From positions 992,001 to 1,056,000 of the forward strand of contig NZ_AP019655.1 of NCBI RefSeq assembly GCF_009938205.1: a stretch of DNA of 64,000 nt, written 5' to 3'. Source of the stretch: Vibrio panuliri. Lineage in GTDB: Bacteria > Pseudomonadota > Gammaproteobacteria > Enterobacterales > Vibrionaceae. Positions 30,301 to 36,858 of the stretch are shown here, one piece after another. A program made the translations under genes and the position numbers. The stretch's first letter is position 1, and each line of letters begins with the position of its first letter. The notes below the pieces were generated by a model. The model saw only the letters and a list, made by a program, of their open reading frames with translations, ran no database searches and was not told the origin of the DNA.

Positions 30301-33101
30301 TTACCTACTCTGATGTCCGCGCCATCAAAGACGGTGACATCTATGCTATCAGCGGTGGTATCGCCATCAGTATCTTGAGCAACAAATGGAAACTTAACCG
30401 TTAGCTCATCAGCAGTTTGGTCAAACGCTTGGTGTTGAGTCACATGATACGTTCCAACACGTGTACCTTGTGCATCTTGATCGAGGGTAGCTTGCAGCAC
30501 ATAGCTACTTGTCTCTGTCGGATCACTGCTCAGTGAGACAACAACGCTCTGCCCATCATCAATAACATGAACGTATGTGGGCGCTTGATCGACAGTAATC
30601 GTGTTTAGAACAGACGTCGCGTTTTCATCAGTCACAAACTTCACACTGGCAACATGATCACTCCCGACTTGGATTCCAATATCCAATGGCTGCCCATTAC
30701 CATCATGAGTGAAAACTTGTGCACCCTGAGTTTCATCAAAGCTAAGCGTAAGATCGCCGCTAAACTGGATATTATCGCCATCTTTAATCTCTAGCGTCAC
30801 ATCCACAGAATCAATGTCACCGTCACCGTCTTGAGTAAACACCTCAAGTGTTGTGCTTAAAATATCATTGGTTGACGTTATCGCGTTGTGGAGAATATCT
30901 GAGTTGGGTCGAAATGAGATATCACCTTCACGGGTGATATAGACTGTACCAACACTGCTATCATCGCCAACTGGGTCTAGACTTATTGCATAGACACCAT
31001 CGTTATCTGGCTGATAATCATCCAACTTATATTCATTACCACCATGGGTAAAGTGCGTGACTTGATCGCCATCTTGACTCTTATCAGTAAAAATATTCTG
31101 CGCTGTCGTTTTCTCTCCTGCCGTACCAACATTTGGCTCGACAATATCGGAGAACAAAATGGCATCTTTTAGCGTTGATACATCATCAATGACAGAGACA
31201 GTCAGGATACTCGCTTGCTCACCTTGTCGTTGTGTATCTGCATCGGACTTATCACCATCTGTATCAACCGCATAAATGGGAAAATCTAAATCATAGCGAT
31301 TATTGTCCGCACTCATTGAGTCGGTTGGGGCTTGGTGATCAAGCGGCTTGACTAGCACAAACTCATAGCTTCCGTTGGCTTGCAAGGTAATGGTAAAGAC
31401 TGTTGCACCATTTTCATCTTGTCCGGCATAGGAACGTGCCGTTGCGCTCGGGTCAATGGTCGTATCGACTAAACTTACCGCCGAATCGCCACTCGATAAG
31501 ATAGCATTGTATTGGCTATTGAATGCGTCTACATCAATTTCAAAATGTTGTAATGCATCACTTCCCACATACCCCAGAGTTCCGGTTGAAGCCACCTTAG
31601 CTCCACTATCCAATTGACTTTCCATCACAGGAGTTGTCGATGCGGGTAACTCGACCCATGGTGATGCACCATCAACGACTGCGTAGTTAACAACATTAGT
31701 GACAACGTCACCATCGTAATCAATGGACGTCACTGGAATAGCAAAATCTAATCGGTCTTGATTGTTCGTTTGCTCAAGCGGAAGGTTTTGCTTGATAGTA
31801 AAAGTACCATCATCAGAAAGGCTCACTTCTAATACGACTTCATTGGGGTTGTTTTTAATCACCAAGGCCAGCGTCATACCATCAGCAGATAGAATGGCTT
31901 CTGTCTCTCGATTGTCAGAGAGAATACCCGCAAACAAGTCCGTGGCTTCCGGATCAAAACTAATCGACTTAAGTTTGTCTGCCCCCAGTTCAAATACGGT
32001 ACCAGAAGTCTCAAAGGGATCTTGTGCACTTAAGGTTGTTTCTTCGGTGTAGCTTTCACTCACCTCGATAGCAGTTTGATCATCGCCATCCACCACACCG
32101 ACCGTGATCGATAATGGCTGTTTGAGAGGATTGTTCTTGATGTCTGCGCCCGTGATAGTGAGGTTGACTTGCAATAAATTGTCTGTGAAGCGAACCAAAC
32201 CTTGAGTACCCAATTCATTGTTATGATCAATTGGCTTCTCTAGGGTAGTCGTCAACGTTAAATTGATATTCTTACCGCTTGGGGTGGCATCAATATCTAT
32301 CGTGAGAACGGCTTCTCCGTTTTGTGTGCCTATAATCGCATTAAGAGTAGAGTCATAAGTGAACTCGACGGGTTCTCCAGAAGAGGTCACCTCTGCATTT
32401 AACTCACTTAACAGCGAGGTCAAACTCCCTGTAACAGGGACAAATGTTGCAGGGTCAAGGGCAAAAGTTCCGGCAGCAATACTGGCTTGAGTCACCGTCT
32501 GTTGGGGGTAAGTGCCGTCAAAAAGGTTGCCTTCAGTAATAGTGGTGTTAATAAGCAAACCACCTTCCGCCACAACTATTGAGTTACCGCCGTCATAATC
32601 AAATTCTTCGCGCTCATTGCTGATCGCATTGGTTTCAAATAACGTCGCGGCAATAGTTTGCGCGAGGCTCATGACAACGGTACTGGATGTCCCCAACGCC
32701 GAGCCAGCAGGTGTCTCTCCCGCTGCAGCAGCTTCTAAAGTTTGCGTTGGATCTTCACCGGCTAAAATAGCTTCTTGAATACCAGCAACATCAAGCTCTG
32801 TTGCTCCTTCTTGCTCACTCACTGTTAGCCCGCCGTCTACTAGAGCCACCGCAACACCAAGTGCATCATTAGCTGCAATATTGATGCAACCAATACAGTT
32901 TTCTTCAACCAAAAATAACTCATTATTGACGGCCAAAACCAACTCACTACCCGCTGGCGTGAACAGCAAGTCGTTTGCTTTTAGTAAGCTTCCTTGCGTC
33001 GCCAAAACTGCAGGCTCACCAGGCCTAACTACTATCGGATTCCCTGTTACCTCTTTGATCACAGCCGACGCAGAAAGTGTTCGCTCATTCATAATCTTCA
33101 T
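18312..33101 (-). CDS. Giant LapA/BapA-type RTX adhesin (type I secreted)
   Basis: 4,929 residues, acidic, only two cysteines noticed (C69 and C72). Order of parts: N-terminal retention module (1-~135) with a di-alanine run AAAAG at 124-128 like the LapG cleavage site of LapA; a long stalk of beta-rich repeats of about 100-140 residues, many ending in a DxDGD calcium motif and a DGxxP/T-like linker; two nested super-modules (about residues 640-1935 and 1935-2830); many further Ig/cadherin-like repeats; a dockerin-like loop near 4590; RTX nonapeptides (~4757-4814); and a C-terminal secretion signal. Such proteins anchor in the outer membrane during export and mediate biofilm attachment. The start is ATG at 33101 or the better-spaced ATG at 33092. 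No TolC/HlyB/HlyD-type genes, lapD or lapG are in the window. Confidence 0.92.
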   Translation of the reverse strand: MKIMNERTLSASAVIKEVTGNPIVVRPGEPAVLATQGSLLKANDLLFTPAGSELVLAVNNELFLVEENCIGCINIAANDALGVAVALVDGGLTVSEQEGATELDVAGIQEAILAGEDPTQTLEAAAAGETPAGSALGTSSTVVMSLAQTIAATLFETNAISNEREEFDYDGGNSIVVAEGGLLINTTITEGNLFDGTYPQQTVTQASIAAGTFALDPATFVPVTGSLTSLLSELNAEVTSSGEPVEFTYDSTLNAIIGTQNGEAVLTIDIDATPSGKNINLTLTTTLEKPIDHNNELGTQGLVRFTDNLLQVNLTITGADIKNNPLKQPLSITVGVVDGDDQTAIEVSESYTEETTLSAQDPFETSGTVFELGADKLKSISFDPEATDLFAGILSDNRETEAILSADGMTLALVIKNNPNEVVLEVSLSDDGTFTIKQNLPLEQTNNQDRLDFAIPVTSIDYDGDVVTNVVNYAVVDGASPWVELPASTTPVMESQLDSGAKVASTGTLGYVGSDALQHFEIDVDAFNSQYNAILSSGDSAVSLVDTTIDPSATARSYAGQDENGATVFTITLQANGSYEFVLVKPLDHQAPTDSMSADNNRYDLDFPIYAVDTDGDKSDADTQRQGEQASILTVSVIDDVSTLKDAILFSDIVEPNVGTAGEKTTAQNIFTDKSQDGDQVTHFTHGGNEYKLDDYQPDNDGVYAISLDPVGDDSSVGTVYITREGDISFRPNSDILHNAITSTNDILSTTLEVFTQDGDGDIDSVDVTLEIKDGDNIQFSGDLTLSFDETQGAQVFTHDGNGQPLDIGIQVGSDHVASVKFVTDENATSVLNTITVDQAPTYVHVIDDGQSVVVSLSSDPTETSSYVLQATLDQDAQGTRVGTYHVTQHQAFDQTADELTVKFPFVAQDTDGDTTADSIDVTVFDGADIRVGKPNSNLSLKETLSLDGSPENAISKHSTVKFIQGSDEIDTVEWLVSDAAKAELASITTQGKPTTYDVTGDLIRVFTTDEHDAELDVLTFKLDSDKSGGYTVTQYLPVDNDLTENKDLFELSIIATDTDGDPTVANIDITLRDGANTKLSTSSLTYKEKESQFGEAKSGSVKLREGSDGVYEVTVTLDNEAEVMTWTSQGQPLDLIKSGNDYTLVYENAPNTNVLEFIFDKSTGGYQVIQHHPIDQDATNLSKLAFTVTARSSDDNDVQTSIDVTIKDGVETSIRNSSISYTEKQQGAEPDTTYGFKTGSVNIKAGVDGVQRVEVDIDDANELSAWTSQGKELELVTETNGNDFALVYKDDPSSVVLEFNFDDETGDYSVEQLLPIDQTAGEKSVINLSVNAHSSDDQVTSASIAITIKDGAETSLKNRTVTLVEKDDNENQFVKAEVNGDVALKPGVDGVSAIVLTLSQTQVDAINTTWTSQGKDIVVVEDPINNSYLLVYKDDPDTQVLNVSLDEDGNYKVEQLLPIDQVGSTSSLVFAVTASSTDDAQITKTLTVNIKDGVDTKLKNDTVTLKESVDDSGEFATKSVSGDVHLNPGPDGAESRIELANPLDVATWQSNGQNTQLVVSDNTITLLDSNDAKVLELIYYPEDVGGKAAGTYDVVQYAAIDQLTNNLSTLKVNVIATSTDDAPITKQIKVNIKDGVTPSIDVNDSAKLDETSDMSELTPATRTFAQLLDISSGTDAVKSVYFELANNSPFELADLTSEGRELEVRSEDGSYSLFIKGSETEVLNISLEPQTGDVTISQYQPLDNPVNDRIDLKVKATVTDTDGDSASNRFNVTLVDGQGPHIKPITTLDVFEKGIDEVGDGSESNSTLIEFSASSDNIESIELKATGIIVTDQNDAPVTLTADNQTVQFEQTDDGLIGYIGSGASKETVLEVTVNSDYTDNDFGQVEFTLLKNVDHPNAGTDSLKLQLPVVASDFDGDTSQNGVNQPYVTVNLIDDVSTLKPTLVFDDVTEPTLGTQGTTTATQNIFSDVSKDGDQVTHFVYENKTYQLDDYTPNNLGVYAIALDDTLSANGIGTVYITRDGDIAFKPNSDIQHSSLTTTNDVLTAKLEVFTKDGDNDVDSAEVSIKIKDGADIGFNGALDVSWIEVNAIKTITTDSDGETLNVGLTRGSDPLASLLFVADNDASSVLNNITVDGSATYVHILNGGDSVVVSSSETQPLDVAQYILQATLGKDAQGKPNGDYSITQYKPFDQAELPTDSAEILLPLVATDRDGDPTAQVIKLSVKDGQDITVSNTQSSVRLNETLTLDGSEGNAISQHDSVSFVAGVDGIDSVKWLDNAALDTLLDDITSQGQQTKHSVSDGTIRVYLENGGQQQDVIKFELDSGVSGGYTVTQYLPIDNANDATTNLDQLDLAIVATDKDGDETIANIKVELKDGVETSIQDSRQELTETLDSDGNFASSTVSGDTQLKPGSDGATTSIKLANYDEVHGTVANQFKGWSSNGNDISVTQTDTTITLSDAETGEKVLELTYYPIDIGQLGEPDYKPAGTYDVTQFRAIDQPEGNVSQLQVLVTSSSTDDQDKTADINIDIIDGTTPTIITNNDAALTETVNMTSNTPANDAFSQMLTINSGTDAVDSVIFDLAETSVYQLVNLTSSGQELVVQSQDASYSLFIKDSNIEVLNISINKATGDVLVEQYQPLDNPLSNDIVLTLDATVTDTDGDSASTRFNLTLTDGADPRIDQIGNIVVNEYGIGISNKSEFGSAKIQLEPSSDNIKQFTVDTTAITVADKDGNPISPLTAGNQPVQYEQINGGYRGFVQDGNKKLTVFEVKINSDYTSDDFGKVDFKLVRGIDHPDSGNDSLFVSMPVIAADFDGDSSPAQQLKVEIVDSFSNAKNVTINLVEGNSTSSNGITVVNYKQADRLDNLEIEVPAANQGKFAFGDINNPSNKFDLDTLGTNQGMAVLAKNSQGEWAQVGVLTLITKGSNVRVKFTADDSVDHANGPLSTTFTMTAIDNDGDRDSSNLSLTIKDKVSELNIADISGDEDTDIAVSLEVDLHDADGEQIQSLNLGDPQGGSFWYRDPLNGGALTEVTGLLAADKLQVSGSDVLSIDNILYRPDPHFSTDSQGFEVNATVKVERAGHPVETHTGKIGIVVDGVADKPTITSKFSLLEEGQEDSLIKLNFEFETVDQTDASAESIVYELKFNSANTGDSHQLAQANGTLLVADDNGIYHLTSDQIDNVYLAAKGDFSGSVLVDVKAISHEPFTSSTNSTDKTITVDVTPVVDPISFQVERVRVNEDSEFKLKNHVLVNELEDSDGSESRYVYLKDLPDGTVVTHINHEGDRAIIMGGVAFSLDDANIPSALKLNLVDPVGDSVEDDVDLIIDYALIESGVAGIVPPKDSNVDFVFDVEVKVVDSASYANNTHEQVSQSMGEKTINVDIKGIADAPMMEADSNATWQVLKDSEGAITGVKTATPIDENGSILLDFGVLSGETQYNNAGPDGSETVSVVLYAASGNLADYKIEDSDGNEISLTYAGMKNGHPQYEADITQGDIKITPKSNNTEDVHLKAKIIVTENDGNELVTEKDIIIEVIPEITGFTNGFVVDSDDGNNTPLEDQSNNVKWYPGKLTDREEGGDHEFVSKLVISGNAAESNAKLEDIELSIKTHQAIDKVLVNGIEAIASNDKFTFDATDEVTIVAADGEALTAGNVKISALVTPIDSSADFVLNSTVYVSEVDVDSTDIHGAAIIETESYSGKLNVDIRPVVETDGSLNIIDGDENTISASQTNDKGSVSFTINREAQSGLFVGDANNSDYSINFIDLDADSAGESNQDERVTQVVIEFAGASQSVLDQLYVQGAINNGDGTWTVTNEDSFIVFAPNGVSETVTVNVHALVVDKGEDNEDSINEAEVSAAVKKTQSFQVTFDDPDPIAVADGEAASASIDNSVAITGFEDQTIQLDSALRGKLTFSELANLDDNGTNDQITIVFDVSNLPEIAKVTSGTGERNFVNGKFAFTIDANDINQDGSLKEGALGNAAITLIKDFAGDFIIPVSIVVTDMVSGDENIVTEQVKFDITPVVDGVTKGSGVVVQTVGDDDFSNGEDAPGIIQANTAYEDSQIVLDLNQFTFKDEDTELSQGVESFATINVSSSVGSVSYANNIAGVTVNQDGTLDITASLLPQGTSVESVLAEVMFTPTKDFSGDVTVTLDGTIIDKTDNVGSTTANFKQTFSVDVVSVVDGVTLDSLGDKVINGNEDSPMSLSVLDFTLDDTDGSEEFVSFKLIDVPEDFLVESTSPDFSVSNNGGGVWSIKIVSAVNESVDLSDIQIIPPENFSGVANIGYVVFTQEEVDQQPSEQQGRITLNVAAQADAIDTRIDTDATGQEHNGEGTGLVDIKIDARVVDNTDSISSGAHHTENNPETVYIKVENIPDGVSVVLPEYTQGLDLSSGDYIAYQELDNGVYTGNWIVETNLQQVEMIQLDLTGTDYNSDAWRGDNPQIVVKVSANDNGAIETVSGTAIQLAITPENDKPVVVAQSSYVTNEDVPLSITSIQISDADILDNPNTNITVTIGNTTGTLAFGSQSLQFASSNNIVISNDSDGNLVLDGTIEAINQLLAGTEVSSDKGLLFSADENSHLDAQLSINVTDNGNNGDVNGDGVVDVNDALTSDEIKVDIIVNPVSDKPTLDAERNRYFVATNDAQLAVIPLLGLIPALAVASESLSVQFDGVPFGTVIKVGGVSATLNSDGVYEAEVPQGGDTDIVIEVPAGISLSDTNIEIKAVSTDGTAEPAWSDPVTINITTGSTQSIIGSGGDDYLINILDNDEISLVGDSGDDILLGGEGNDTLQGGLGDDVLIAGAGDDQLQGGLGNDILTGGSGHDVFIWTTADIDSSNPHIDKITDFNADKSVGADKDVIDLSEIFTSEDSMESILGRITAEKEGDKINIEIFNEEGGEPVQTIVLENQAGYTLDGGSSNLMDDLIRNEFIKLTHQE
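18660..18830 (-). repeat. RTX nonapeptide repeats and secretion region of the adhesin
   Basis: About six consecutive GGxGxDxLx-type nonapeptides, e.g. GGEGNDTLQGGLGDDVL and GGLGNDILTGGSGHDVF, near residues 4757-4814. They bind calcium and promote folding after export. The last ~115 residues that follow, with a DVIDLSEIF-like segment, form the uncleaved type I secretion signal. Confidence 0.92.
24605..27300 (-). repeat. Adhesin super-module 2 (A'-B'-C'-D'-E'-F')
   Basis: Second copy of a multi-domain block starting at IDDVSTLKPTLVFDDV. Six domains align in order with super-module 1: the domain with YITRDGDIAFKPNSDI, then LTLDGSEGNAIS, one D-type domain, NDAALTETVNM, and the NEYGIG domain. About 900 residues. 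Borders are approximate because I placed them by eye. Confidence 0.8.
27300..31195 (-). repeat. Adhesin super-module 1 (A-B-C-D1-D4-E-F)
   Basis: First copy of the block, starting at IDDVSTLKDAILFSDI. It matches super-module 2 domain by domain (e.g. YITREGDISFRPNSDI, LSLDGSPENAIS, NDSAKLDETSDM, FEKGID), but holds four D-type domains where the other has one. About 1,295 residues; borders approximate. Confidence 0.8.
28185..29870 (-). repeat. Tandem D-type domains (four copies) in the adhesin
   Basis: Four consecutive domains of about 140 residues, each starting near a T/Y-x-E-K-type strand, carrying a W-[TQ]-S-[QN]-G core (WTSQGQPL, WTSQGKEL, WTSQGKDI, WQSNGQNT) and ending in KDGxxT/P. Copy 4 is most like the single D domain of super-module 2. 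Confidence 0.8.
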
Positions 33102-33483
33102 CCCTAAGCTAACTTTGGTTTATTTTTTATTCATATCTCTACCTGTAAGCATAGGAAAAATATTAACTTGTTGCCTAAAAGTTATTGCATATATCAATAA
33201 GCTAGCCATTGACAAATACCCGCATACAAACAGCGAGTTACATCATCTAAGAAAATAAACCGCAAAATAAACTAAAGCCGTAATACTAACCAATGCTAAA
33301 GCATGACCCTTTAAGGTAAGCCCACCCAATCAGCTGCAATTTAAATCTCATTAAAAATCATAGGGTAACAAGAGGCTTAGCCTCTCGAAGTGCTCAAAAA
33401 GCAGATTGTTTTTTCTGGCAGTCGCGCGAAAACGTTTCGAGCTAACTAAACTTGGTTGGATAACCCAGAATAGGGAGCAAGCA
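33102..33483. promoter_or_regulatory. Divergent promoter region, adhesin / katG
   Basis: About 380 bases of AT-rich sequence between the adhesin and katG starts, which diverge. Both promoters must lie here. I could not identify a convincing OxyR site (ATAG/CTAT spacing) or clear sigma-70 boxes. Confidence 0.5.
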
Positions 33484-35664
33484 ATGAGTAATCAATCGAA
33501 CCAAGGTAAGTGCCCTGTTATGCATGGAGCCAACACCAATCAACAAGCCGCTGAGTTTAATTGGTGGCCGAAAACTCTTAACTTAGACATTCTGCATCAA
33601 CATGACGTTAAAACCGACCCGATGGGGGCTAACTTCAATTATGCTAAGGCGTTTAACTCTCTCGACCTAGAAGAGCTAAAAAAAGATCTCAAAACCTTTA
33701 TGACGAACAGCCAAGAATGGTGGCCTGCCGACTGGGGGCACTATGGTGGCTTGATGATCCGCATGGCTTGGCACTCCGCTGGGACATATCGTATTGCCGA
33801 CGGACGTGGCGGTGCCAGTCGCGGCAATCAGCGATTTGCTCCGCTTAATAGCTGGCCAGACAATGGCAATCTCGATAAAGCCCGACGATTACTTTGGCCG
33901 ATCAAGAAAAAATATGGCAATAAGATTTCATGGGCGGATTTAATGATCCTCGCCGGCAACATGGCATATGAGTCGATGGGCTTTAAAACCTTTGGTTTCG
34001 CGGGTGGACGCGAAGATATCTGGCATCCTGAGAAAGACATCTACTGGGGAGCGGAGAAAGAGTGGTTACAACCTAGTGGTGGCGAAAACAATCGTTATTC
34101 GGGAGAGCGAGATTTAGAAAACCCATTGGCAGCAGTGATGATGGGCCTGATCTATGTCAATCCAGAAGGGGTTGATGGCAAACCCGATCCAATTAAAACC
34201 GCTCACGATATGCGTGTCACCTTTGCACGTATGGCAATGAATGATGAAGAGACAGTCGCCTTAACAGCAGGTGGTCATACCGTAGGTAAAGCACACGGTA
34301 ACGGTGATGCCTCGGTGTTAGGGCCTGAACCAGAAGGGGCTGAAATCGAAGATCAAGGATTGGGTTGGCTAAACAAAACCTCACGTGGTGTTGGTCGTAA
34401 TACCGTCACCAGTGGCATTGAAGGGGCATGGACCACCAATCCAACCCAATGGGATAATGGCTATTTCGAGTTACTGTTTAAATACGATTGGTGGGTAACC
34501 AAAAGCCCTGCTGGTGCGGCACAGTGGGAACCCGTCAATATCCGTGAAGAAGATATGCCAGTGGATGTTGAAGACCCGAGCATTAAATGTAAGCCCATGA
34601 TGACCGATGCAGATATGGCGCTTAAATTTGATCCTGAATATCGCAAAATAGCCGAACGCTTTCGTGATGACCCAGAATATTTTGCCGATGTCTTTGCTCG
34701 TGCATGGTTTAAACTCACCCATCGTGATCTAGGTCCGAAAAGCCGTTACTTAGGTTCGGATGTGCCAGCAGAAGATTTGATTTGGCAAGACCCAGTACCG
34801 AGTGTCAGTTATCATCTCAGCGATGAAAACATCGACAGTCTAAAACTGGCAATTCTCAACAGCAGCCTCTCAATCAGTGACTTAGTCGCAACGGCGTGGG
34901 ACAGTGCTCGTACCTATCGAGGCTCAGATAGACGTGGTGGTGCTAATGGCGCTCGTATCCGCTTAGCACCACAAAAAGATTGGCAAGGTAATGAACCTGA
35001 GAGACTTGCCCGCGTCCTAAATGAACTCGAAGCAATTAAAACCAATCTAAGCTCTCCAATTAGTCTTGCTGACTTAATCGTGCTTGGGGGTAGTGTCGGA
35101 ATTGAAAAAGCGGCATCGAACGCTGGAATGAGTATCACGGTACCATTTTCCCAAGGCCGAGGCGATGCAACTGAAGAAATGACAGATGTAGCCTCATTTG
35201 ATGTACTAGAACCGATCCATGATGGCTTTAGAAACTGGCTTAAAGATGACTACGCAGTCACCGCAGAAGAACTCCTATTAGAACGCAGTCAATTGATGCA
35301 ACTTACCGCCGCTGAAATGACCGTGCTGATCGGTGGCATGCGCGTACTGGGTACAAACTATGGTGGTAGCCAAACAGGCGTATTGACCGACCGAGTGGGA
35401 GCACTAAGCCAAGACTTCTTCGTCAACTTGACTGACATGAACTACACATGGCACCCCGCTGATAATGGCTTGTATGAAATACGTGAGCGTGCATCAGGCA
35501 CTACCAAGTGGATCGCATCACGCGTTGATCTGGTCTTCGGCTCTAACTCTGTGCTGCGCGCCTATGCAGAACTTTACGCCCAAGATGATAACCAAGATAA
35601 GTTCATTGCGGACTTTGTCGCAGCGTGGGTTAAAGTGATGAATGCTGACCGATTTGATTTGTAG
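33484..35664 (+). CDS. katG: Catalase-peroxidase KatG
   Basis: 726 residues from the ATG at 33484, which follows AGGGAG; the frame is open further upstream but without support. A duplicated class I peroxidase: the N-terminal haem-binding half has R93, W96 and H97 on the distal side (RMAWHSAG), proximal H265 (GGHTVGKAHG), and the Trp96-Tyr224-Met250 positions that form the cross-linked catalase cofactor in the Mycobacterium enzyme; the C-terminal half has lost haem ligands as in all KatG. It detoxifies hydrogen peroxide. No signal peptide, so cytoplasmic. Monocistronic, with its own terminator. Confidence 0.97.
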   Translation: MSNQSNQGKCPVMHGANTNQQAAEFNWWPKTLNLDILHQHDVKTDPMGANFNYAKAFNSLDLEELKKDLKTFMTNSQEWWPADWGHYGGLMIRMAWHSAGTYRIADGRGGASRGNQRFAPLNSWPDNGNLDKARRLLWPIKKKYGNKISWADLMILAGNMAYESMGFKTFGFAGGREDIWHPEKDIYWGAEKEWLQPSGGENNRYSGERDLENPLAAVMMGLIYVNPEGVDGKPDPIKTAHDMRVTFARMAMNDEETVALTAGGHTVGKAHGNGDASVLGPEPEGAEIEDQGLGWLNKTSRGVGRNTVTSGIEGAWTTNPTQWDNGYFELLFKYDWWVTKSPAGAAQWEPVNIREEDMPVDVEDPSIKCKPMMTDADMALKFDPEYRKIAERFRDDPEYFADVFARAWFKLTHRDLGPKSRYLGSDVPAEDLIWQDPVPSVSYHLSDENIDSLKLAILNSSLSISDLVATAWDSARTYRGSDRRGGANGARIRLAPQKDWQGNEPERLARVLNELEAIKTNLSSPISLADLIVLGGSVGIEKAASNAGMSITVPFSQGRGDATEEMTDVASFDVLEPIHDGFRNWLKDDYAVTAEELLLERSQLMQLTAAEMTVLIGGMRVLGTNYGGSQTGVLTDRVGALSQDFFVNLTDMNYTWHPADNGLYEIRERASGTTKWIASRVDLVFGSNSVLRAYAELYAQDDNQDKFIADFVAAWVKVMNADRFDL

Positions 35665-35690
35665 GTCAACAAACTTGGCGATAAACCCTT

Positions 35691-35726
35691 TAAGCCCTCG
35701 TCAAAAGCCGGGGGCTTAATTTCTTT
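35691..35726 (+). terminator. Probable terminator after katG
   Basis: Stem TAAGCCC (35691-35697) with GGGCTTA (35712-35718) and extra G/C pairing inside, followed by ATTTCTTT. The U-tract is imperfect. Confidence 0.6.
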
Positions 35727-35830
35727 GCATCACAAGCAGCTCAAACCTATTGAACTATGCCAAGCGTTATTGGGCGGATTTATCTCAGCACAAGTGGATT
35801 TCTAAAGTAAAACTTACCCGTAATTAGCGG

Positions 35831-36736
35831 TTAGATCGCAACCCTAGCGATGTTCTCCACCAAATAATCAATAAGCAAACGCACCCGGGTCGGCAAATAA
35901 TCTCTTGAGGCGTAATAAACCCAAATCGTGACTGGTTCTCCCCAATATTGCTGTAATATCGGCTTGATTGCCTCGCGTTCCACTTCTTGTTTAAACATCC
36001 AACTACCCAGCATCACAATGCCCGCACCTGCTACAGCTGCTTGCTTTGCAGCAGCAAAATTATTCACCATCAACTGTCCTTGTGGCTCATACAGTGTCGC
36101 GACACTGCCGAGTTTAAGTCGCCAATGATGAAATCGCCCCGTGGTCAACGAGCGAACTGGAATACAGCGGTGTTGGCTCAGCTCTTCTGGCGACTGGGGT
36201 GTCCCATATCGACTCAAGTAGCTTGGAGCGGCATAGATACCAATGTTCTGCTTTGTTAGCGGACGGGCAATAAGACGTGAATCCTGATTGATCGCAGTGC
36301 CAATACCAAGATCAAAACCGTGTTCAACTAAATCGACATTTCTATCGTCAAAGTGGAGATCACAACTTATTTGAGGATAGCGCTCATTAAACTCCAAAAT
36401 TAACGGCAAGATATGCTCCCGACCAATTGAACTAGCAGGAAGATTCACCTTTACAGTGCCCCCCACTTTAGAGGACGTATCAGATATCTGCTCTATTGTG
36501 TTTTGAATGGCACTCATTGCAGGCATCAGCTCATCAAAAAGTTGCTGACCTGTCTGAGTTAAACTTAATGAATGTGATGAGCGGAAAAATAGCTTCACCT
36601 GCCACTCATGTTCCAGTTTTGTGATTGCTTTACTCACCGCTGGGGCAGATATGCCCAACGCACGAGCCGCTTTAGCAAAACTGCCATATTTAGCGACTTG
36701 AATAAAAATCGGTAACTGGCTTGGAAGTGATTTCAT
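35831..36736 (-). CDS. LysR family transcriptional regulator
   Basis: 301 residues. N-terminal winged helix-turn-helix (about 1-60: FIQVAKYGSFAKAARALGISAPAVSKAITKLE) and a C-terminal substrate-binding-like effector domain (about 90-295). It belongs to the large subgroup that includes regulators of oxidoreductase genes (DsdC-unlike, AaeR/YafC-like). Divergently transcribed from the flavoprotein gene with about 120 bases between starts, the classic arrangement for LysR control of a neighbour. The effector is not known. Confidence 0.9.
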   Translation of the reverse strand: MKSLPSQLPIFIQVAKYGSFAKAARALGISAPAVSKAITKLEHEWQVKLFFRSSHSLSLTQTGQQLFDELMPAMSAIQNTIEQISDTSSKVGGTVKVNLPASSIGREHILPLILEFNERYPQISCDLHFDDRNVDLVEHGFDLGIGTAINQDSRLIARPLTKQNIGIYAAPSYLSRYGTPQSPEELSQHRCIPVRSLTTGRFHHWRLKLGSVATLYEPQGQLMVNNFAAAKQAAVAGAGIVMLGSWMFKQEVEREAIKPILQQYWGEPVTIWVYYASRDYLPTRVRLLIDYLVENIARVAI

Positions 36737-36858
36737 AAACTTTTACTCATCTTAAAAGTAACCAAATATAAGCTACAGGTTAACAAGAATTTGTTCAATA
36801 CTGAGTCATATCGCAAAGACAATCTGACGGCATTTAATGCCAATATGGAGAAAACAAT

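Noticed and set aside
18445..32052. Many antisense frames of 60-160 residues within the adhesin gene
   Set aside because: They arise from repeat-rich, stop-poor sequence; serine/valine-rich shadows without ribosome sites or known domains.
18312..33101. Repeats that might be read as CRISPR or DNA satellites
   Set aside because: Repeats are degenerate at the DNA level, in frame and encode protein domains; spacing is not that of a CRISPR array.
33406..33483. N-terminal extension of katG by 26 residues
   Set aside because: The ATG at 33484 has a good ribosome site and the normal KatG N-terminus; the upstream stretch does not.
36737..36858. LysR operator (T-N11-A) between the regulator and flavoprotein genes
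   Set aside because: Several weak T-N11-A matches exist in AT-rich sequence; none stands out as a dyad.
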